A stretch of DNA of 64,000 nucleotides from positions 25,961 to 89,960 of the forward strand of contig JBFICW010000006.1 in the NCBI GenBank assembly GCA_041581635.1. Reading direction: 5' to 3'. A program made the position numbers and the translations under genes. A model generated the notes under the pieces. The model saw only the letters and a program-made list of their open reading frames with translations, made no database searches and was not told the DNA's origin. The stretch comes from Porticoccus sp041581635 (lineage in GTDB: Bacteria; Pseudomonadota; Gammaproteobacteria; Pseudomonadales; Porticoccaceae). Below, one piece after another: positions 26,277-36,155 of this stretch. Position 1 is the first letter of the stretch; the number at the start of each line of letters is the position of its first letter.

Positions 26277-28334
26277 ATGCAAATAAATATAACCCGCGAA
26301 ACTGGCGTAAGAACCCGTCTTCATATGTTACCTACACTGCTTTGCTCAGGGGTGGTATCAACGCTATCAGCCTTGATCCGACCTTGTTCAGCACTATTAA
26401 CTATACTGCTCACACTATCTTCGCCATCGATTGCCAATGATCTGAACCTGAGCCAACAACGAGCCCTCTACCAAGAAGCAAAAATTGCACTATCCAAAGG
26501 TGATCAAAGCAATTTTAAACGTATTCTTTCTCGCATTGGCGACTATCCACTTCGATCCTATCTCGAATATACCGAGCTCACCGAGCGACTTTGGCGATTA
26601 CCAAAGCGCGATGTACAAAATTTCCTGTCAAAACACCATGACACACCTATTGCTGACCGACTTCGCTACCGGTGGCTTGAAACCCTACGAAAGAAAGATC
26701 AGTGGCGGCCCTATCTAAGAGACTACAACCCTCAAACAGCTTCCACCGCACAACAGTGCTACTACCATTTGGCACGCATCCGTGGCGGCAATGAAGAAAA
26801 AGCCATTACAGAAGGGATAAAACTCTGGTCTGTTGGCAAGTCTCAACCTAAGGGATGCGACAAACTCTTTGGCTGGCTGATTAAAAACCAGAAGATTACC
26901 GAGTCTATAGCCTGGCGACGTTACACCAACTCGGTACTCAATCACGAGTATCAGCTCGCTCGTTATCTACAACGCTTTTTCACCTCGACGTATTACCAGG
27001 AGCTAGCAAAGAAATTTTACGACATTGACCGCAACCACCGACTAGTCGGCGACTATCAATTTTTCAACAAATACATACTCAAGCACAATGGCGAAGATGT
27101 CTATGCCGTTCTTACCCATGGAATAACCCACCTGGCAAGAGTGGATGCGACCTCGGCTCTAAAACATTGGAACCGGTACCAACGACTTCACCCTTTTTCC
27201 GCCCGACAAAAAAATCGGATCATCAGTGCACTGGTGAAAGGACTTTACGATCAAAAACAATTCTCTGCAGCAGATAACTATCTTATAGACAGCTTAGAGT
27301 ACGTCGATACAGATCTTATGGAGTGGCGCGCACGTAAGGCTATGAGCAAGGCCAACTGGCATGAGGTGTTGGAATGGATAGCGCGCATGCCCGGCGAATT
27401 ACAACAGGACAATCGTTGGCGCTACTGGCAAACCCGCGCACAACAACTCAGCCTCGGAACGTCTGACCACTCATTATCTACAGCTAAAGATAATACCTAC
27501 GAATCACTATCGGTCACACGAAGTTTCTACGGTTTTCTTACCAGCGAATGGCTCGATTACGGTTATAGCATGGCCAATAGAAAAACCTCTGCCAGCTCTG
27601 AACAAATTAGCAAGCTAGAAAAACTGCCGGCTCTGATTCGATCTCGTGAACTTATTTACCATGATGACTACTTATCAGCCCGACGAGAATGGAATACCGC
27701 TACCCACAACTTCAGTGAAGAACAGTGGATAACAGCGGCACATCTTGCCCGGAAATGGCAGTGGCACAACAGGGTAATCACCAGCATGATCCAAGCGGGT
27801 TTCTGGGACGACACAGAACTTCGCTTCCCGCTTGCCTTCCAACAAGACTTTGAAGATCAAGCACAACAAACCGGCGTTCCCATACAACTGCTATTTGCCG
27901 TAGCACGCCAAGAAAGTGCTCTATCCCATGATGTCACCTCTCCCGCCGGCGCCAAAGGTCTTATGCAACTGATGCCTGCTACCGCCAAGCAAACGGCACG
28001 TAAAAATGGTATTCACTATCGGAGTAGTCATGATCTGTTTACACCTGAGACCAATATTGCTCTAGGTAGCCGTTATTACCGGGAAATGCTCGAACGATTT
28101 AACCATAACCGCATACTCGCGACTGCGGCCTACAATGCCGGGCCGCACAGGGTAGATCGCTGGCTAAAAGAAACTGAAAGCACGCTTCCCTTCGATGCGT
28201 GGATAGAAATCATTCCCTTTAGGGAAACCCGTAACTACGTACAAAATGTATTGGCATTCTCCGTTATCTACGCCCACCACCTGGGTAATCACGAACGAAT
28301 TCTCAGTGCGCGTGAAAAAAATCAACTCCTATGA
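26277..28334 (+). CDS. slt: Soluble lytic murein transglycosylase
   Basis: A protein of about 685 residues with the Slt70 architecture: a long helical superhelix domain, then a C-terminal SLT domain with catalytic Glu in AVARQESALSHDVTSPAGA, followed by GLMQLMPATAKQTA and AAYNAGPHRV. A signal peptide ends near LSSPSIA. The frame opens at a TTG at 26241; ATG at 26277 or 26325 are more likely starts, and the signal peptide favours either. The enzyme works in the periplasm on the glycan backbone. Its stop overlaps the tatD start by four bases. Confidence 0.95.
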   Translation: MQINITRETGVRTRLHMLPTLLCSGVVSTLSALIRPCSALLTILLTLSSPSIANDLNLSQQRALYQEAKIALSKGDQSNFKRILSRIGDYPLRSYLEYTELTERLWRLPKRDVQNFLSKHHDTPIADRLRYRWLETLRKKDQWRPYLRDYNPQTASTAQQCYYHLARIRGGNEEKAITEGIKLWSVGKSQPKGCDKLFGWLIKNQKITESIAWRRYTNSVLNHEYQLARYLQRFFTSTYYQELAKKFYDIDRNHRLVGDYQFFNKYILKHNGEDVYAVLTHGITHLARVDATSALKHWNRYQRLHPFSARQKNRIISALVKGLYDQKQFSAADNYLIDSLEYVDTDLMEWRARKAMSKANWHEVLEWIARMPGELQQDNRWRYWQTRAQQLSLGTSDHSLSTAKDNTYESLSVTRSFYGFLTSEWLDYGYSMANRKTSASSEQISKLEKLPALIRSRELIYHDDYLSARREWNTATHNFSEEQWITAAHLARKWQWHNRVITSMIQAGFWDDTELRFPLAFQQDFEDQAQQTGVPIQLLFAVARQESALSHDVTSPAGAKGLMQLMPATAKQTARKNGIHYRSSHDLFTPETNIALGSRYYREMLERFNHNRILATAAYNAGPHRVDRWLKETESTLPFDAWIEIIPFRETRNYVQNVLAFSVIYAHHLGNHERILSAREKNQLL

Positions 28335-29155
28335 CAGACCTAAATACCAGCCCAGCGTCACTGATCGACATTGCTGTTAATCTCAGCAATGCACGTTTCG
28401 AAAAAGACATAGTAGAGGTATTACAACGAGCGAAACGGGCCAATGTGGGGCAGCTAATTCTCACGGGAACGAATGAAGAAGAAAGTGACCGTGTATTTGC
28501 CCTGTCGCAGAGACTCGGAGATGACTTCCCTAACATGCTCTACAGCACCTGTGGTATTCATCCCCACGAGGCCAAACACTTTAACAGCGAATCCCTCGAC
28601 CATCTTAAAACGCTGGCAAACCATGAGTCCGTCGTGGCTATTGGTGAGACCGGGCTGGACTTCAACCGTAATTTCTCTAAACCGGCAGATCAGGAAAAGG
28701 TCTTTGAAGCACAGCTAGAACTGGCCGCAGAGTTGCAGCTACCTGTATTCATGCATGAACGAGATGCCCACCAACGGCAACACGAGATACTTAAAGAGTA
28801 CCGCCATCACCTAGCTGATGGCGTGATTCATTGTTTTACCGGAGACAAAACTGAACTTTTTAATTATCTTGATCTCGACCTGTATATAGGTATTACCGGG
28901 TGGGTATGCGATGAACGTAGAGGTCTGGAGCTGCAAAAGCTCGTCAAGAACATTCCGCTCAACCGACTTATGCTCGAGACTGACTCCCCCTACCTGCTAC
29001 CGAGAACCATCAAGCCAAAACCGAAAAGTGGTCGAAATGAGCCGGCCTTTTTACCCTGGGTGTTAGATGGAATTAAAGCAAACCGTACAGAGTCTGCACT
29101 GGAGATTGCTGAAAAAACTACCGCTGCGGCTAAAGCCTTTTTTAGGCTGGGTTAA
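28331..29155 (+). CDS. tatD: TatD-family 3'-5' DNA/RNA exonuclease
   Basis: A 274-residue metal-dependent hydrolase with a TIM barrel. The opening LIDIAVNLSNARFEKD matches TatD proper rather than the TatD-like YcfH, which has HxH at this place. Further motifs are TCGIHPHEAKHF, AIGETGLDFNRNF, VFMHERDAH, GVIHCFTGDK and LETDSPYLLPR. The E. coli enzyme is a Mg-dependent exonuclease linked to DNA repair. Translational coupling to slt through a four-base ATGA overlap is visible. Confidence 0.95.
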   Translation: MTDLNTSPASLIDIAVNLSNARFEKDIVEVLQRAKRANVGQLILTGTNEEESDRVFALSQRLGDDFPNMLYSTCGIHPHEAKHFNSESLDHLKTLANHESVVAIGETGLDFNRNFSKPADQEKVFEAQLELAAELQLPVFMHERDAHQRQHEILKEYRHHLADGVIHCFTGDKTELFNYLDLDLYIGITGWVCDERRGLELQKLVKNIPLNRLMLETDSPYLLPRTIKPKPKSGRNEPAFLPWVLDGIKANRTESALEIAEKTTAAAKAFFRLG

Positions 29156-29802
29156 TCTTCAGTATTTTTAGTCACCGTTGCGACCACAGCATACAGTGGG
29201 TCACCAACACCAGAACTGCAATCCATCATCTCAATGGCTTCGTAACAACCGGCCTCATTAAGAAACGATTTAATCAGATACCCACGCTGCTCATCGGAGA
29301 GACATAACCAGGCTGCCGTTGCCTTAGTCTCAAAATACCGGTCTGAATAGGTAATAATCAGTGCTGAGTGTGTTTTTAATACACGGCCAATCTCTGTAAG
29401 CACAGCAATGGGCTGTGTTAAGTAGTCGATGGACACACAAATCAGCCCCGCATCAAACACATTATCGCTGAAGGGAAGGTTTGGCTGTCGATTTAAATCG
29501 TGTACCACCCTGCCGGTCAACTGCTTATTGTTGGCAAGTTCTCGGGCATTCATGCCCAGCCCCACAACTTGGCGATAGTTAATTTCTTCCGGTAGGTGAC
29601 TCAGCCAACTGCTCATCAAATCTAGAACACTGGCATTCTTAGTCAATTTTTTTCGATAGAGATCCGTAACGGCTTCGATTGCAAAGGCATCGATATGGCT
29701 GGTGAACCTCGGAATCTTATAGAACTTTTCATCCAGTGATTCATCCGCTCGATGAAAAGCATCTGCAGTGAGTTTTACCCTATAGTTTTTGTCAAAATCC
29801 AT
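29152..29802 (-). CDS. Class I SAM-dependent methyltransferase
   Basis: A 216-residue protein with methyltransferase motif I as ASVLDLMSSWLSHLP, followed by VVGLGMNARELA, DLNRQPNLPFSDNVFDAGLICVS (motif II with acidic residue) and GRVLKTHSALIITYSD. This fits a methyltransferase 11-type fold. The glycine-rich loop is weak, with SSWLSH in place of a GxGxG pattern, as in some related proteins. The substrate is unknown. Its stop overlaps the tatD stop by four bases (convergent). Confidence 0.8.
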   Translation of the reverse strand: MDFDKNYRVKLTADAFHRADESLDEKFYKIPRFTSHIDAFAIEAVTDLYRKKLTKNASVLDLMSSWLSHLPEEINYRQVVGLGMNARELANNKQLTGRVVHDLNRQPNLPFSDNVFDAGLICVSIDYLTQPIAVLTEIGRVLKTHSALIITYSDRYFETKATAAWLCLSDEQRGYLIKSFLNEAGCYEAIEMMDCSSGVGDPLYAVVATVTKNTED

Positions 29803-30101
29803 GAGAAACAGACTAAATCATGATGGACCAATTAGTAAAGCCGCCGATTCAGCTGAAAACTAACGGAAGTTCACACCAATAACGAAGTGGGATTGAGAGA
29901 AAACTGGATAAAGACACCGCCGCGAAGATATTCTAGACAACATTGAGCCCCCCGGAGTTGATTGCGAGCCCTTGTCCCCGCATAAACCGATATCAAAGAC
30001 CTTGTTATGGATAGCTATTAATCAACTATATTAATTACCTACGGGTAAGTGACATAAACAAACCAGCTTCCCATTTAATTAAAAACAGTTATCGGATATA
30101 T
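29803..30101. other. Intergenic region, no gene seen
   Basis: There are 299 bases between divergent methyltransferase and esterase genes. All frames are interrupted; only a 20-codon frame near 29820 is present. It must hold the promoters of both genes. Confidence 0.5.
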
Positions 30102-31001
30102 ATGCCCTCTATACGTAGTTACTTCTGGCGAGCAATTCTAAAAATCAGCTCAAATTACAATAAACCTCTCCATCAATTGAGAATAAAACTTCTGCGGGAC
30201 ACCAAGTTTCTCAAGCCACCCAAAGATGTCGAAATTTTTCCGATAACTGTCAATGGTGTGTCAGCCGAATGGTTAACACCCGTTGGAGCTACTCAAGAAA
30301 AAGTTATGATCTACCTTCATGGTGGAGGCTATGTAATGGGGTCCCCCGCAACACATCGCAGTATCGTGGCAAGGCTAGCCAAAGCCTGTGGGGTACGCGC
30401 GCTCTCTATCGATTACCGCTTGGCACCAGAACACCCCTTTCCAGCCGCACTTGAGGATTCTTTGACTGCCTATCAGTGGGTGATTGATCAAGGTATCTCA
30501 CCAGAGAACATTTTGATGGCAGGGGATTCAGCAGGCGGAGGCCTGACCTTGGCCACACTGCTTTCATTGAGGGATAACAACCAGGCTCTCCCTGCAATGG
30601 CTTTGTGTATCTCCCCGTGGACTGATCTCACGCTAACCGGATCATCTATCACCACCAAGGCAAAAATAGATCCCTATATTTCACATAATTTACTGAAACT
30701 AGGCGCTCATTACGTTGCGGAGAGCAAAGCTCAATTACCGCTGATATCTCCATTTTACGCTGACCTCAAAGGACTACCGCCACTGCTGATTCACGCCGGT
30801 ACAGACGAGGTACTACTGAGTGATTCAACGCGTCTTGCAGAGGCTGCCAAAAATTCCGGCGTTATAGTAAATATTAAAATATGGGAAAGAATGTGGCACG
30901 ACTTCCACCTGTGGGCACCCTATGTTCCAGAGGCCAATCAAGCCATTGAAGAAATTGGTAACTTTGTTGAAGCCCATTGGGAGGCCCAAACAAAATATTG
31001 A
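30102..31001 (+). CDS. Alpha/beta hydrolase, hormone-sensitive lipase (family IV) esterase
   Basis: A 299-residue cytoplasmic esterase with the HSL hallmarks: oxyanion-hole motif YLHGGGYVMGSPATHRS near residue 75, nucleophile elbow GDSAGGG near residue 145, catalytic Asp in IHAGTDEVLLSD, and catalytic His in ERMWHDFHLW. Members hydrolyse short to medium acyl esters. It is monocistronic as far as can be seen, with a weak ribosome binding site. Confidence 0.92.
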   Translation: MPSIRSYFWRAILKISSNYNKPLHQLRIKLLRDTKFLKPPKDVEIFPITVNGVSAEWLTPVGATQEKVMIYLHGGGYVMGSPATHRSIVARLAKACGVRALSIDYRLAPEHPFPAALEDSLTAYQWVIDQGISPENILMAGDSAGGGLTLATLLSLRDNNQALPAMALCISPWTDLTLTGSSITTKAKIDPYISHNLLKLGAHYVAESKAQLPLISPFYADLKGLPPLLIHAGTDEVLLSDSTRLAEAAKNSGVIVNIKIWERMWHDFHLWAPYVPEANQAIEEIGNFVEAHWEAQTKY

Positions 31002-31267
31002 GGGGTTGATTGCGAAATACACCCCCTATCGGTATCCGCCAGCGCCCAAGCCGACTAGTCATACGGACTGTTTTTTTACGTACTGAACAGGGACGGTTTT
31101 TTCTGATTTATGTTTTTTCCTTGGTTATAACTCATCTATTTCAAATAGCACATTGGCACCTTTAGGGGGAAAATCACAACAGCAGGTGTTAGGATTCAAA
31201 ACCACGAATACAAGCGACATCCAACCCAAACAGCCTAATATTGAGTTGCAATACTGAGGAACAAATA

Positions 31268-31789
31268 ATGAGGCCCTATCTTTTATTAATTCCGGTACTT
31301 CTTACACTTAGCACCACAAGTTACTCCGCGAGCCGTACACCCCAGACTCTGCCAGAACAACTTGCACCCACTGTTGCTGACGTTGCAACTAACGTATTGT
31401 TTGGCGAAGTCGAAAGACAGGTACTTTCTGAATACTTAAGAGATCGGGACGACCGTTTTACCAGAACACACAACCAGGATGACGAGTACAGGCATGATGC
31501 CAAGATGAGTAAAAAACATAAACAAAAAAGCCTTCCGCCAGGACTTCGAAAGAAACTGGAGCGTGGTGGAGAGTTACCCCCCGGCTGGCAACAAAAAGTG
31601 GCACGGGGAGAGGTGCTGGAAGAGGATATCTATCTAAATCACTCTCGATCACTGCCGGCAGAAATTCTACGCAGACTACCCTCCTCCCCTGATGGCACCT
31701 CAATCAAGCAAATTGATGACCGTATTGTTAGGGTTATGGATGCTACCCGCACGGTATTAGATGTTTTTTATCTGGCAAACCAACAATAA
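31268..31789 (+). CDS. CigR/RcnB-like secreted protein
   Basis: About 173 residues. The frame opens at TTG 31241, but ATG at 31268 follows GAGGAA and gives a clean signal peptide (MRPYLLLIPVLLTLSTTSYSA). The mature part holds the pattern LPPGLRKKLERGGELPPGWQ, followed by LPAEILRRLP and VRVMDATRTVLDVF, which I associate with the CigR anti-virulence regulator and RcnB families. The function of these in non-pathogens is unknown. It is probably periplasmic or membrane-associated. Confidence 0.78.
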   Translation: MRPYLLLIPVLLTLSTTSYSASRTPQTLPEQLAPTVADVATNVLFGEVERQVLSEYLRDRDDRFTRTHNQDDEYRHDAKMSKKHKQKSLPPGLRKKLERGGELPPGWQQKVARGEVLEEDIYLNHSRSLPAEILRRLPSSPDGTSIKQIDDRIVRVMDATRTVLDVFYLANQQ

Positions 31790-31848
31790 ACCGTCAGCAA
31801 GCATCTAGCACAGAAATTTAGATCATAACTCAAGAGTGATAATCGCAA

Positions 31849-31872
31849 GCTCCAACCAAGGAGGGTTGGAGC
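31849..31872. terminator. Hairpin between convergent CigR-like gene and SulP transporter gene
   Basis: GCTCCAACC (31849-31857) pairs perfectly with GGTTGGAGC (31864-31872) around six bases. The stem is strong but there is no long T run. It lies between two convergent genes and is likely bidirectional. Confidence 0.55.
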
Positions 31873-31910
31873 CAACGCGATTAAACTTATCCGGAAAAGG
31901 TAAATCTTGT

Positions 31911-33581
31911 TTAAGGCGAAGTCCCCGCTGATGACACCAGTAAAATGTCATCTGCAACATCAACGGCATCGCTCATGGTGGCTAACACCCTCTTATCATC
32001 CAGACACTCCAAGGTACCCATACGAGCTAAATTAGCCTGTGCTTTTTTGGAAATACCGACCAAAACCACATCTCTGCCATTTGCCAGTTCTGCACGAATT
32101 AGCTCATCGAGGATCATCGCCGTAGAAGTTCCGACTAAATAGGCATCTGTTAGGTCAATAATCATCACCCGATAAGATTCATAACCTGAAAGGCATTGCC
32201 TTAAACCTCGCCCCACACCAAAACTTAACGGGCCTTTGATCCGTAATAGCAAAACAGCGCCATGTTGAGCCTCTAAACGCTGCTCATCGACCGGCAAACC
32301 TTTATCCTTAGCCCCAGAGCCGTCAGTTATATACACATGATCCAACTGAATACTGGTCAATCGCTCAATGGTAATAAGATTTGATATAAATACACCGACA
32401 AGAACTGCCGTTATCAAATCCACAAACACTGTCATTAACAAGACAATGAGCATCAAAACAACAGTATTGGCAGGGAGCTTGGTCAACCGAACAAGAAAAG
32501 GCCAATCAATAATATTAATGCCGACCCTGATCAAAATACCCGCGAGTACAGCCAATGGAATATGTGAGGCATATTGACCGGCACCGAGCATTATCGCTAA
32601 TAAAACCAGCGAATGAATTGCGCCAGAGTAACCTGTTCTACCACCGGCACGAATATTGACGACTGTACGCATGGTCGCGCCTGCACCCGGCAGTCCGCCA
32701 AACAAACCCGCCAATGCATTACCTAGCCCCTGACCAATTAACTCTCTGTCAGAATCATGATGCTCCTTAGTCAAATTATCGGCGACCAGAGAGGTCAGTA
32801 GTGAGTCAATGGATCCAAGTACGGCAAGTAATATGGCTGCATAAAATAGCTCACCCATGACATCCAGTGTAAATACAGGCCAGTGTGGACTAGGAAAACC
32901 GGTGGGAATATCGCCGATAGCTGCCACCGAGTCTGGAGGTAGCAAGAACAATGCACCGACAGTACCAATCATCAGAGCGGCCAATGGTGGGGGACACCAG
33001 ACTGCTATACGAGCCGGCCACACGTACACTATAGCCACAGTTAGCAATGTCAGTATCAACGCAGGCCAACTAATTGTCTGCAACCAGTCGGGAATACTCG
33101 TTAGAGAAGACGTAAGCGATGACGTATCGGGGTGCCCCAGCATAGGGCCAATTTGAAGGATGATAATTATGACGCCAATGCCCGTCATAAACCCAGAAAT
33201 TACTGGATAAGGAACCAGAATAAAATATTTACCCAGCTTGAGCAGCCCCAACGCAATTTGCATCAAACCCGCAAGAATGACAGCACTAAATCCAATCACC
33301 AAACCTGTTTCGGGGTATTTGGCTTGCAGTGAGGTAAAGACGCCAGCCATCACTACGGTCATCGGCCCTGTTGGGCCAGAGATCTGGCGAGGCGTTCCCC
33401 CAAAGAGAGAAGCAAAGAAGCCGACAAAGATGGCCCCATAAATACCGGCTTCTGGCCCAGCACCAGAGGCCACCCCAAAGGCCAAAGCCAAAGGCAACGC
33501 GACAACGGCCGCCGTCAAACCACCGGTAAAATCCATGCGCAAATAGCGCACCGACAAGGCGTTAAATAAAGGCTGAGACAT
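31911..33581 (-). CDS. SulP-family anion transporter with STAS domain
   Basis: A 556-residue protein with 12-14 hydrophobic segments and a C-terminal cytoplasmic STAS domain (residues about 430-545; GPLSFGVGRGL, VMIIDLTDAYLVGTSTAMILDEL). The N-terminal signature is FTGGLTAAVVALPLALAFGVASGAGP, with FGGTPRQISGPTGPM after it. Members move sulfate, bicarbonate or other anions. No carbonic anhydrase gene is next to it, so bicarbonate is not favoured over sulfate by context. Confidence 0.92.
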   Translation of the reverse strand: MSQPLFNALSVRYLRMDFTGGLTAAVVALPLALAFGVASGAGPEAGIYGAIFVGFFASLFGGTPRQISGPTGPMTVVMAGVFTSLQAKYPETGLVIGFSAVILAGLMQIALGLLKLGKYFILVPYPVISGFMTGIGVIIIILQIGPMLGHPDTSSLTSSLTSIPDWLQTISWPALILTLLTVAIVYVWPARIAVWCPPPLAALMIGTVGALFLLPPDSVAAIGDIPTGFPSPHWPVFTLDVMGELFYAAILLAVLGSIDSLLTSLVADNLTKEHHDSDRELIGQGLGNALAGLFGGLPGAGATMRTVVNIRAGGRTGYSGAIHSLVLLAIMLGAGQYASHIPLAVLAGILIRVGINIIDWPFLVRLTKLPANTVVLMLIVLLMTVFVDLITAVLVGVFISNLITIERLTSIQLDHVYITDGSGAKDKGLPVDEQRLEAQHGAVLLLRIKGPLSFGVGRGLRQCLSGYESYRVMIIDLTDAYLVGTSTAMILDELIRAELANGRDVVLVGISKKAQANLARMGTLECLDDKRVLATMSDAVDVADDILLVSSAGTSP

Positions 33582-33714
33582 AAACGATGCTTTTTTTAAT
33601 CACTACTGCCATCCGATTATTCCTTATAACTGCCTTTCCTCTCTTCGCTATGGCGAAATAACGATAGTCCATCGTACCAATATTTTGTTACGACCGACTA
33701 TTGTTGTTAAACAT

Positions 33715-33957
33715 TTACTGGTGCTTGAGTAAGCGTTTTATCTGCCCTGCAGTAAAAGGCCACCCTTTTTCCTGGCCATCCGGCGTCATAATGACCGGTA
33801 TACGCAACCCGTATTTTTCTTTGAGGGACTCGCTCTGCGAAATGTTTACTTCGTGCAATTCCCAGCCGGCCTCGTGTAGAAGCGGATAGGCTATCTGCTT
33901 TGCCTGATCACAAAGATGGCAATGCGGGCCAGTGTAGAGCGTCAGGGTATTCTTCAT
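33715..33957 (-). CDS. Glutaredoxin-like (DUF836) thiol protein
   Basis: An 80-residue thioredoxin-fold protein with the active-site motif CHLC after LTLYTGPH and the cis-Pro in RIPVIMTPDG. It has the size and pattern of the glutaredoxin-like DUF836 family. The neighbourhood (next to rlmKL) is shared with Pseudomonas from memory. It lies 35 bases downstream of the rlmKL stop region on the other side of the SulP gene. Redox partner unknown. Confidence 0.85.
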   Translation of the reverse strand: MKNTLTLYTGPHCHLCDQAKQIAYPLLHEAGWELHEVNISQSESLKEKYGLRIPVIMTPDGQEKGWPFTAGQIKRLLKHQ

Positions 33958-33992
33958 AATTATTTATCGACACTTGTTTGCCATCTAAATTA

Positions 33993-36155
33993 TTAATGCT
34001 TGATTAACCAACAGTTGTGAATTTTTCGATTGCGTTGAAAATCCGGATCTAAAGTAGCGTCAGTAATATTTTCTACTTGATATTTCGCTATAACGCTATC
34101 ATCCATCGAAAACTTACGGAAGTTATTAGAAAAGACAAGCGTGCCACCTGGCGCAAGAATAGCCATCGCCTCATCAATTAGCTGAGCATGATCACGCTGA
34201 ATATCCAGAATAGAATCCATTTTTTTGGAATTTGAAAACGTTGGTGGATCGAGAAAAATTAAGTCATATTCACCTATTCCTTTAGCTAGCCACTCGACAC
34301 AATCTTCTCGCAACAACTGATGACGAACCTTATCCATGTCATTCAAGGAAAAATTGCGGCCGGCCCACTCCAGATAGCTATTTGACATATCGATACTTAA
34401 ACTGGAGCTGGCACCTCCCAAAGCTGCCTGAACGGTGGCGGCTGCGGTATAGCAGAACAGGTTTAGAAAGCGTTTCCCCTTTGCCATTTTTGCGATCAGC
34501 TGACGAACGGGCCGATGATCCAGAAACAAACCACTATCCAGATAATCGGAGAGATTAATCTCCAGCTTGCCTCGACCTTCATGCACGGTAAAGGTGGCAT
34601 TTTCACGAGATCGGGTTTGCTGGCGCTGATATTGGTTATCGCCTTTTTGGCGCCGACGTTCTTTAAAAAACAGTTTTTTATCACTGTCAGGGTAGAGTTG
34701 ACGCAATGCCTGGCGCACCTCTGTGAGGTGCTTATTTGCCTGCTGTTCATCGACATCTGCTGGAGGGGCATACTCTTGAACGTGGATTGCATCATCGTAG
34801 ACATCCACGGCGACTGCATACTCCGGCATATCGGCATCATAAAGGCGATAACAACTGACACCGGACTGCTTTAGCCATTTATTGAGCTTTCGTGAATTTT
34901 TCTTAAGCCGGTTAGCAAACATCTGCGCACCGTCACTGAGGACAACCTCTTGCTCACGAGGCTTGAGTTGCTCTTGCTCTTGCTCTTGTTCAGCTTTATC
35001 CCTCAAGCTAAACAGGAGTAATTGACTTGGTATCGTCCCATTAAATAATTTGTACTTTCTGTCGGCTCGAAGGCGCAGTTCACCCGCCAGCTCGGCATTC
35101 CCGGTAATGACCGCAAGTCGCCAGCCAGGACATTCACGCTTCGCCAGCTCACCAAGATTTTGATAAAGCGGCCTCAGTTCTTCCATCTCACCCCAACGTT
35201 CACCATAGGGCGGATTACAAATCATCAGACCGTGATCAATACGAGTATGGGTGGGCTTTTTAAATGCCATCATGGGCTTGGGAATAACCCTTATCTGCTG
35301 GTCTAGCCCTGCAGAGGCAATATTTTCCTGGGCAGCCCTGATTGCTCTAGTGTCTTTATCATAACCACGGATTTCTGGTAGTTCTTTGCTAAGCCCTGCC
35401 TGACAGCGATCCAACGCATTCTGGCGAACCTTCTGCCATAAATCCACATCGTGCTGTGACCATCCATAAAAACCAAATTTACGACGATTAAGTCCCGGGG
35501 CAATATCGGCGGCAATCATGGCACCTTCAATCAACAGCGTGCCGCTACCACACATAGGATCAATAAGTGCACCCCCCCCTTCCGCTATAGCTGGCCAGCC
35601 TGCACGTAATAGCAATGCAGCCGCCAGGTTTTCCTTAAGTGGTGCCGGAACCATCGCCGTACGGTAACCACGTTTATGTAGACTGTCGCCCGACATATCC
35701 AAGCTGACATTGGCCATATCACGTGACAAATGAACATTGATCCTGATATCAGGATTACGCAGATCCACATCTGGACGATCCTTAAAACGCTCCTGAATCA
35801 GATCAACCACGGCATCCTTTACCCGTTGAGCACCAAACTGGGTATGCCGAATTGCATCATTGCTCCCGATGAAATCGACCGCGATACTTTGTCGGGGCGT
35901 TAGGTGCTGATGCCAGGGAATACCCTTAACGCCCTCATAAAGATCATCTGCACTATTGACCGCAAACTTATCCAAGGGCAGTAAGATCCTATTTGCCAAA
36001 CGCGACCAGAGGCAGGCTCGATAGGCAAATTCGAGAGACCCGTCTGCATAGACTCCCGCAACAGTTAGCCGCACCTGATCAGCCCCCAGTGACTCGAGCT
36101 CACTGGCCAATAACTCTTCCAGCCCCTTAGGGCAACTTGCAAACCACTTACTCAT
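33993..36155 (-). CDS. rlmKL: Bifunctional 23S rRNA methyltransferase RlmKL
   Basis: A protein of about 720 residues that makes m2G2445 (N-terminal part) and m7G2069 (C-terminal part) in 23S rRNA. The N-terminal THUMP domain is followed by an RlmL domain with DPMCGSGTLLIEGAMIA and NPPYGERWGE. The RlmK domain has FLNLFCYTAAATVQA and LDPPTFSNSKK. The frame opens at 36194, but ATG at 36155 gives the family-like start MSKWFASCPKGLEELL. A Gln-Glu run between the two halves is encoded by a CTCTTG repeat (34971-34988). It is divergent from rmf. Confidence 0.96.
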   Translation of the reverse strand: MSKWFASCPKGLEELLASELESLGADQVRLTVAGVYADGSLEFAYRACLWSRLANRILLPLDKFAVNSADDLYEGVKGIPWHQHLTPRQSIAVDFIGSNDAIRHTQFGAQRVKDAVVDLIQERFKDRPDVDLRNPDIRINVHLSRDMANVSLDMSGDSLHKRGYRTAMVPAPLKENLAAALLLRAGWPAIAEGGGALIDPMCGSGTLLIEGAMIAADIAPGLNRRKFGFYGWSQHDVDLWQKVRQNALDRCQAGLSKELPEIRGYDKDTRAIRAAQENIASAGLDQQIRVIPKPMMAFKKPTHTRIDHGLMICNPPYGERWGEMEELRPLYQNLGELAKRECPGWRLAVITGNAELAGELRLRADRKYKLFNGTIPSQLLLFSLRDKAEQEQEQEQLKPREQEVVLSDGAQMFANRLKKNSRKLNKWLKQSGVSCYRLYDADMPEYAVAVDVYDDAIHVQEYAPPADVDEQQANKHLTEVRQALRQLYPDSDKKLFFKERRRQKGDNQYQRQQTRSRENATFTVHEGRGKLEINLSDYLDSGLFLDHRPVRQLIAKMAKGKRFLNLFCYTAAATVQAALGGASSSLSIDMSNSYLEWAGRNFSLNDMDKVRHQLLREDCVEWLAKGIGEYDLIFLDPPTFSNSKKMDSILDIQRDHAQLIDEAMAILAPGGTLVFSNNFRKFSMDDSVIAKYQVENITDATLDPDFQRNRKIHNCWLIKH

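Noticed and set aside
33645..33660. TTCGC/GCGAA palindrome upstream of the SulP gene
   Set aside because: The arms are only five bases with a four-base loop. It is not clearly a regulatory site or a terminator.
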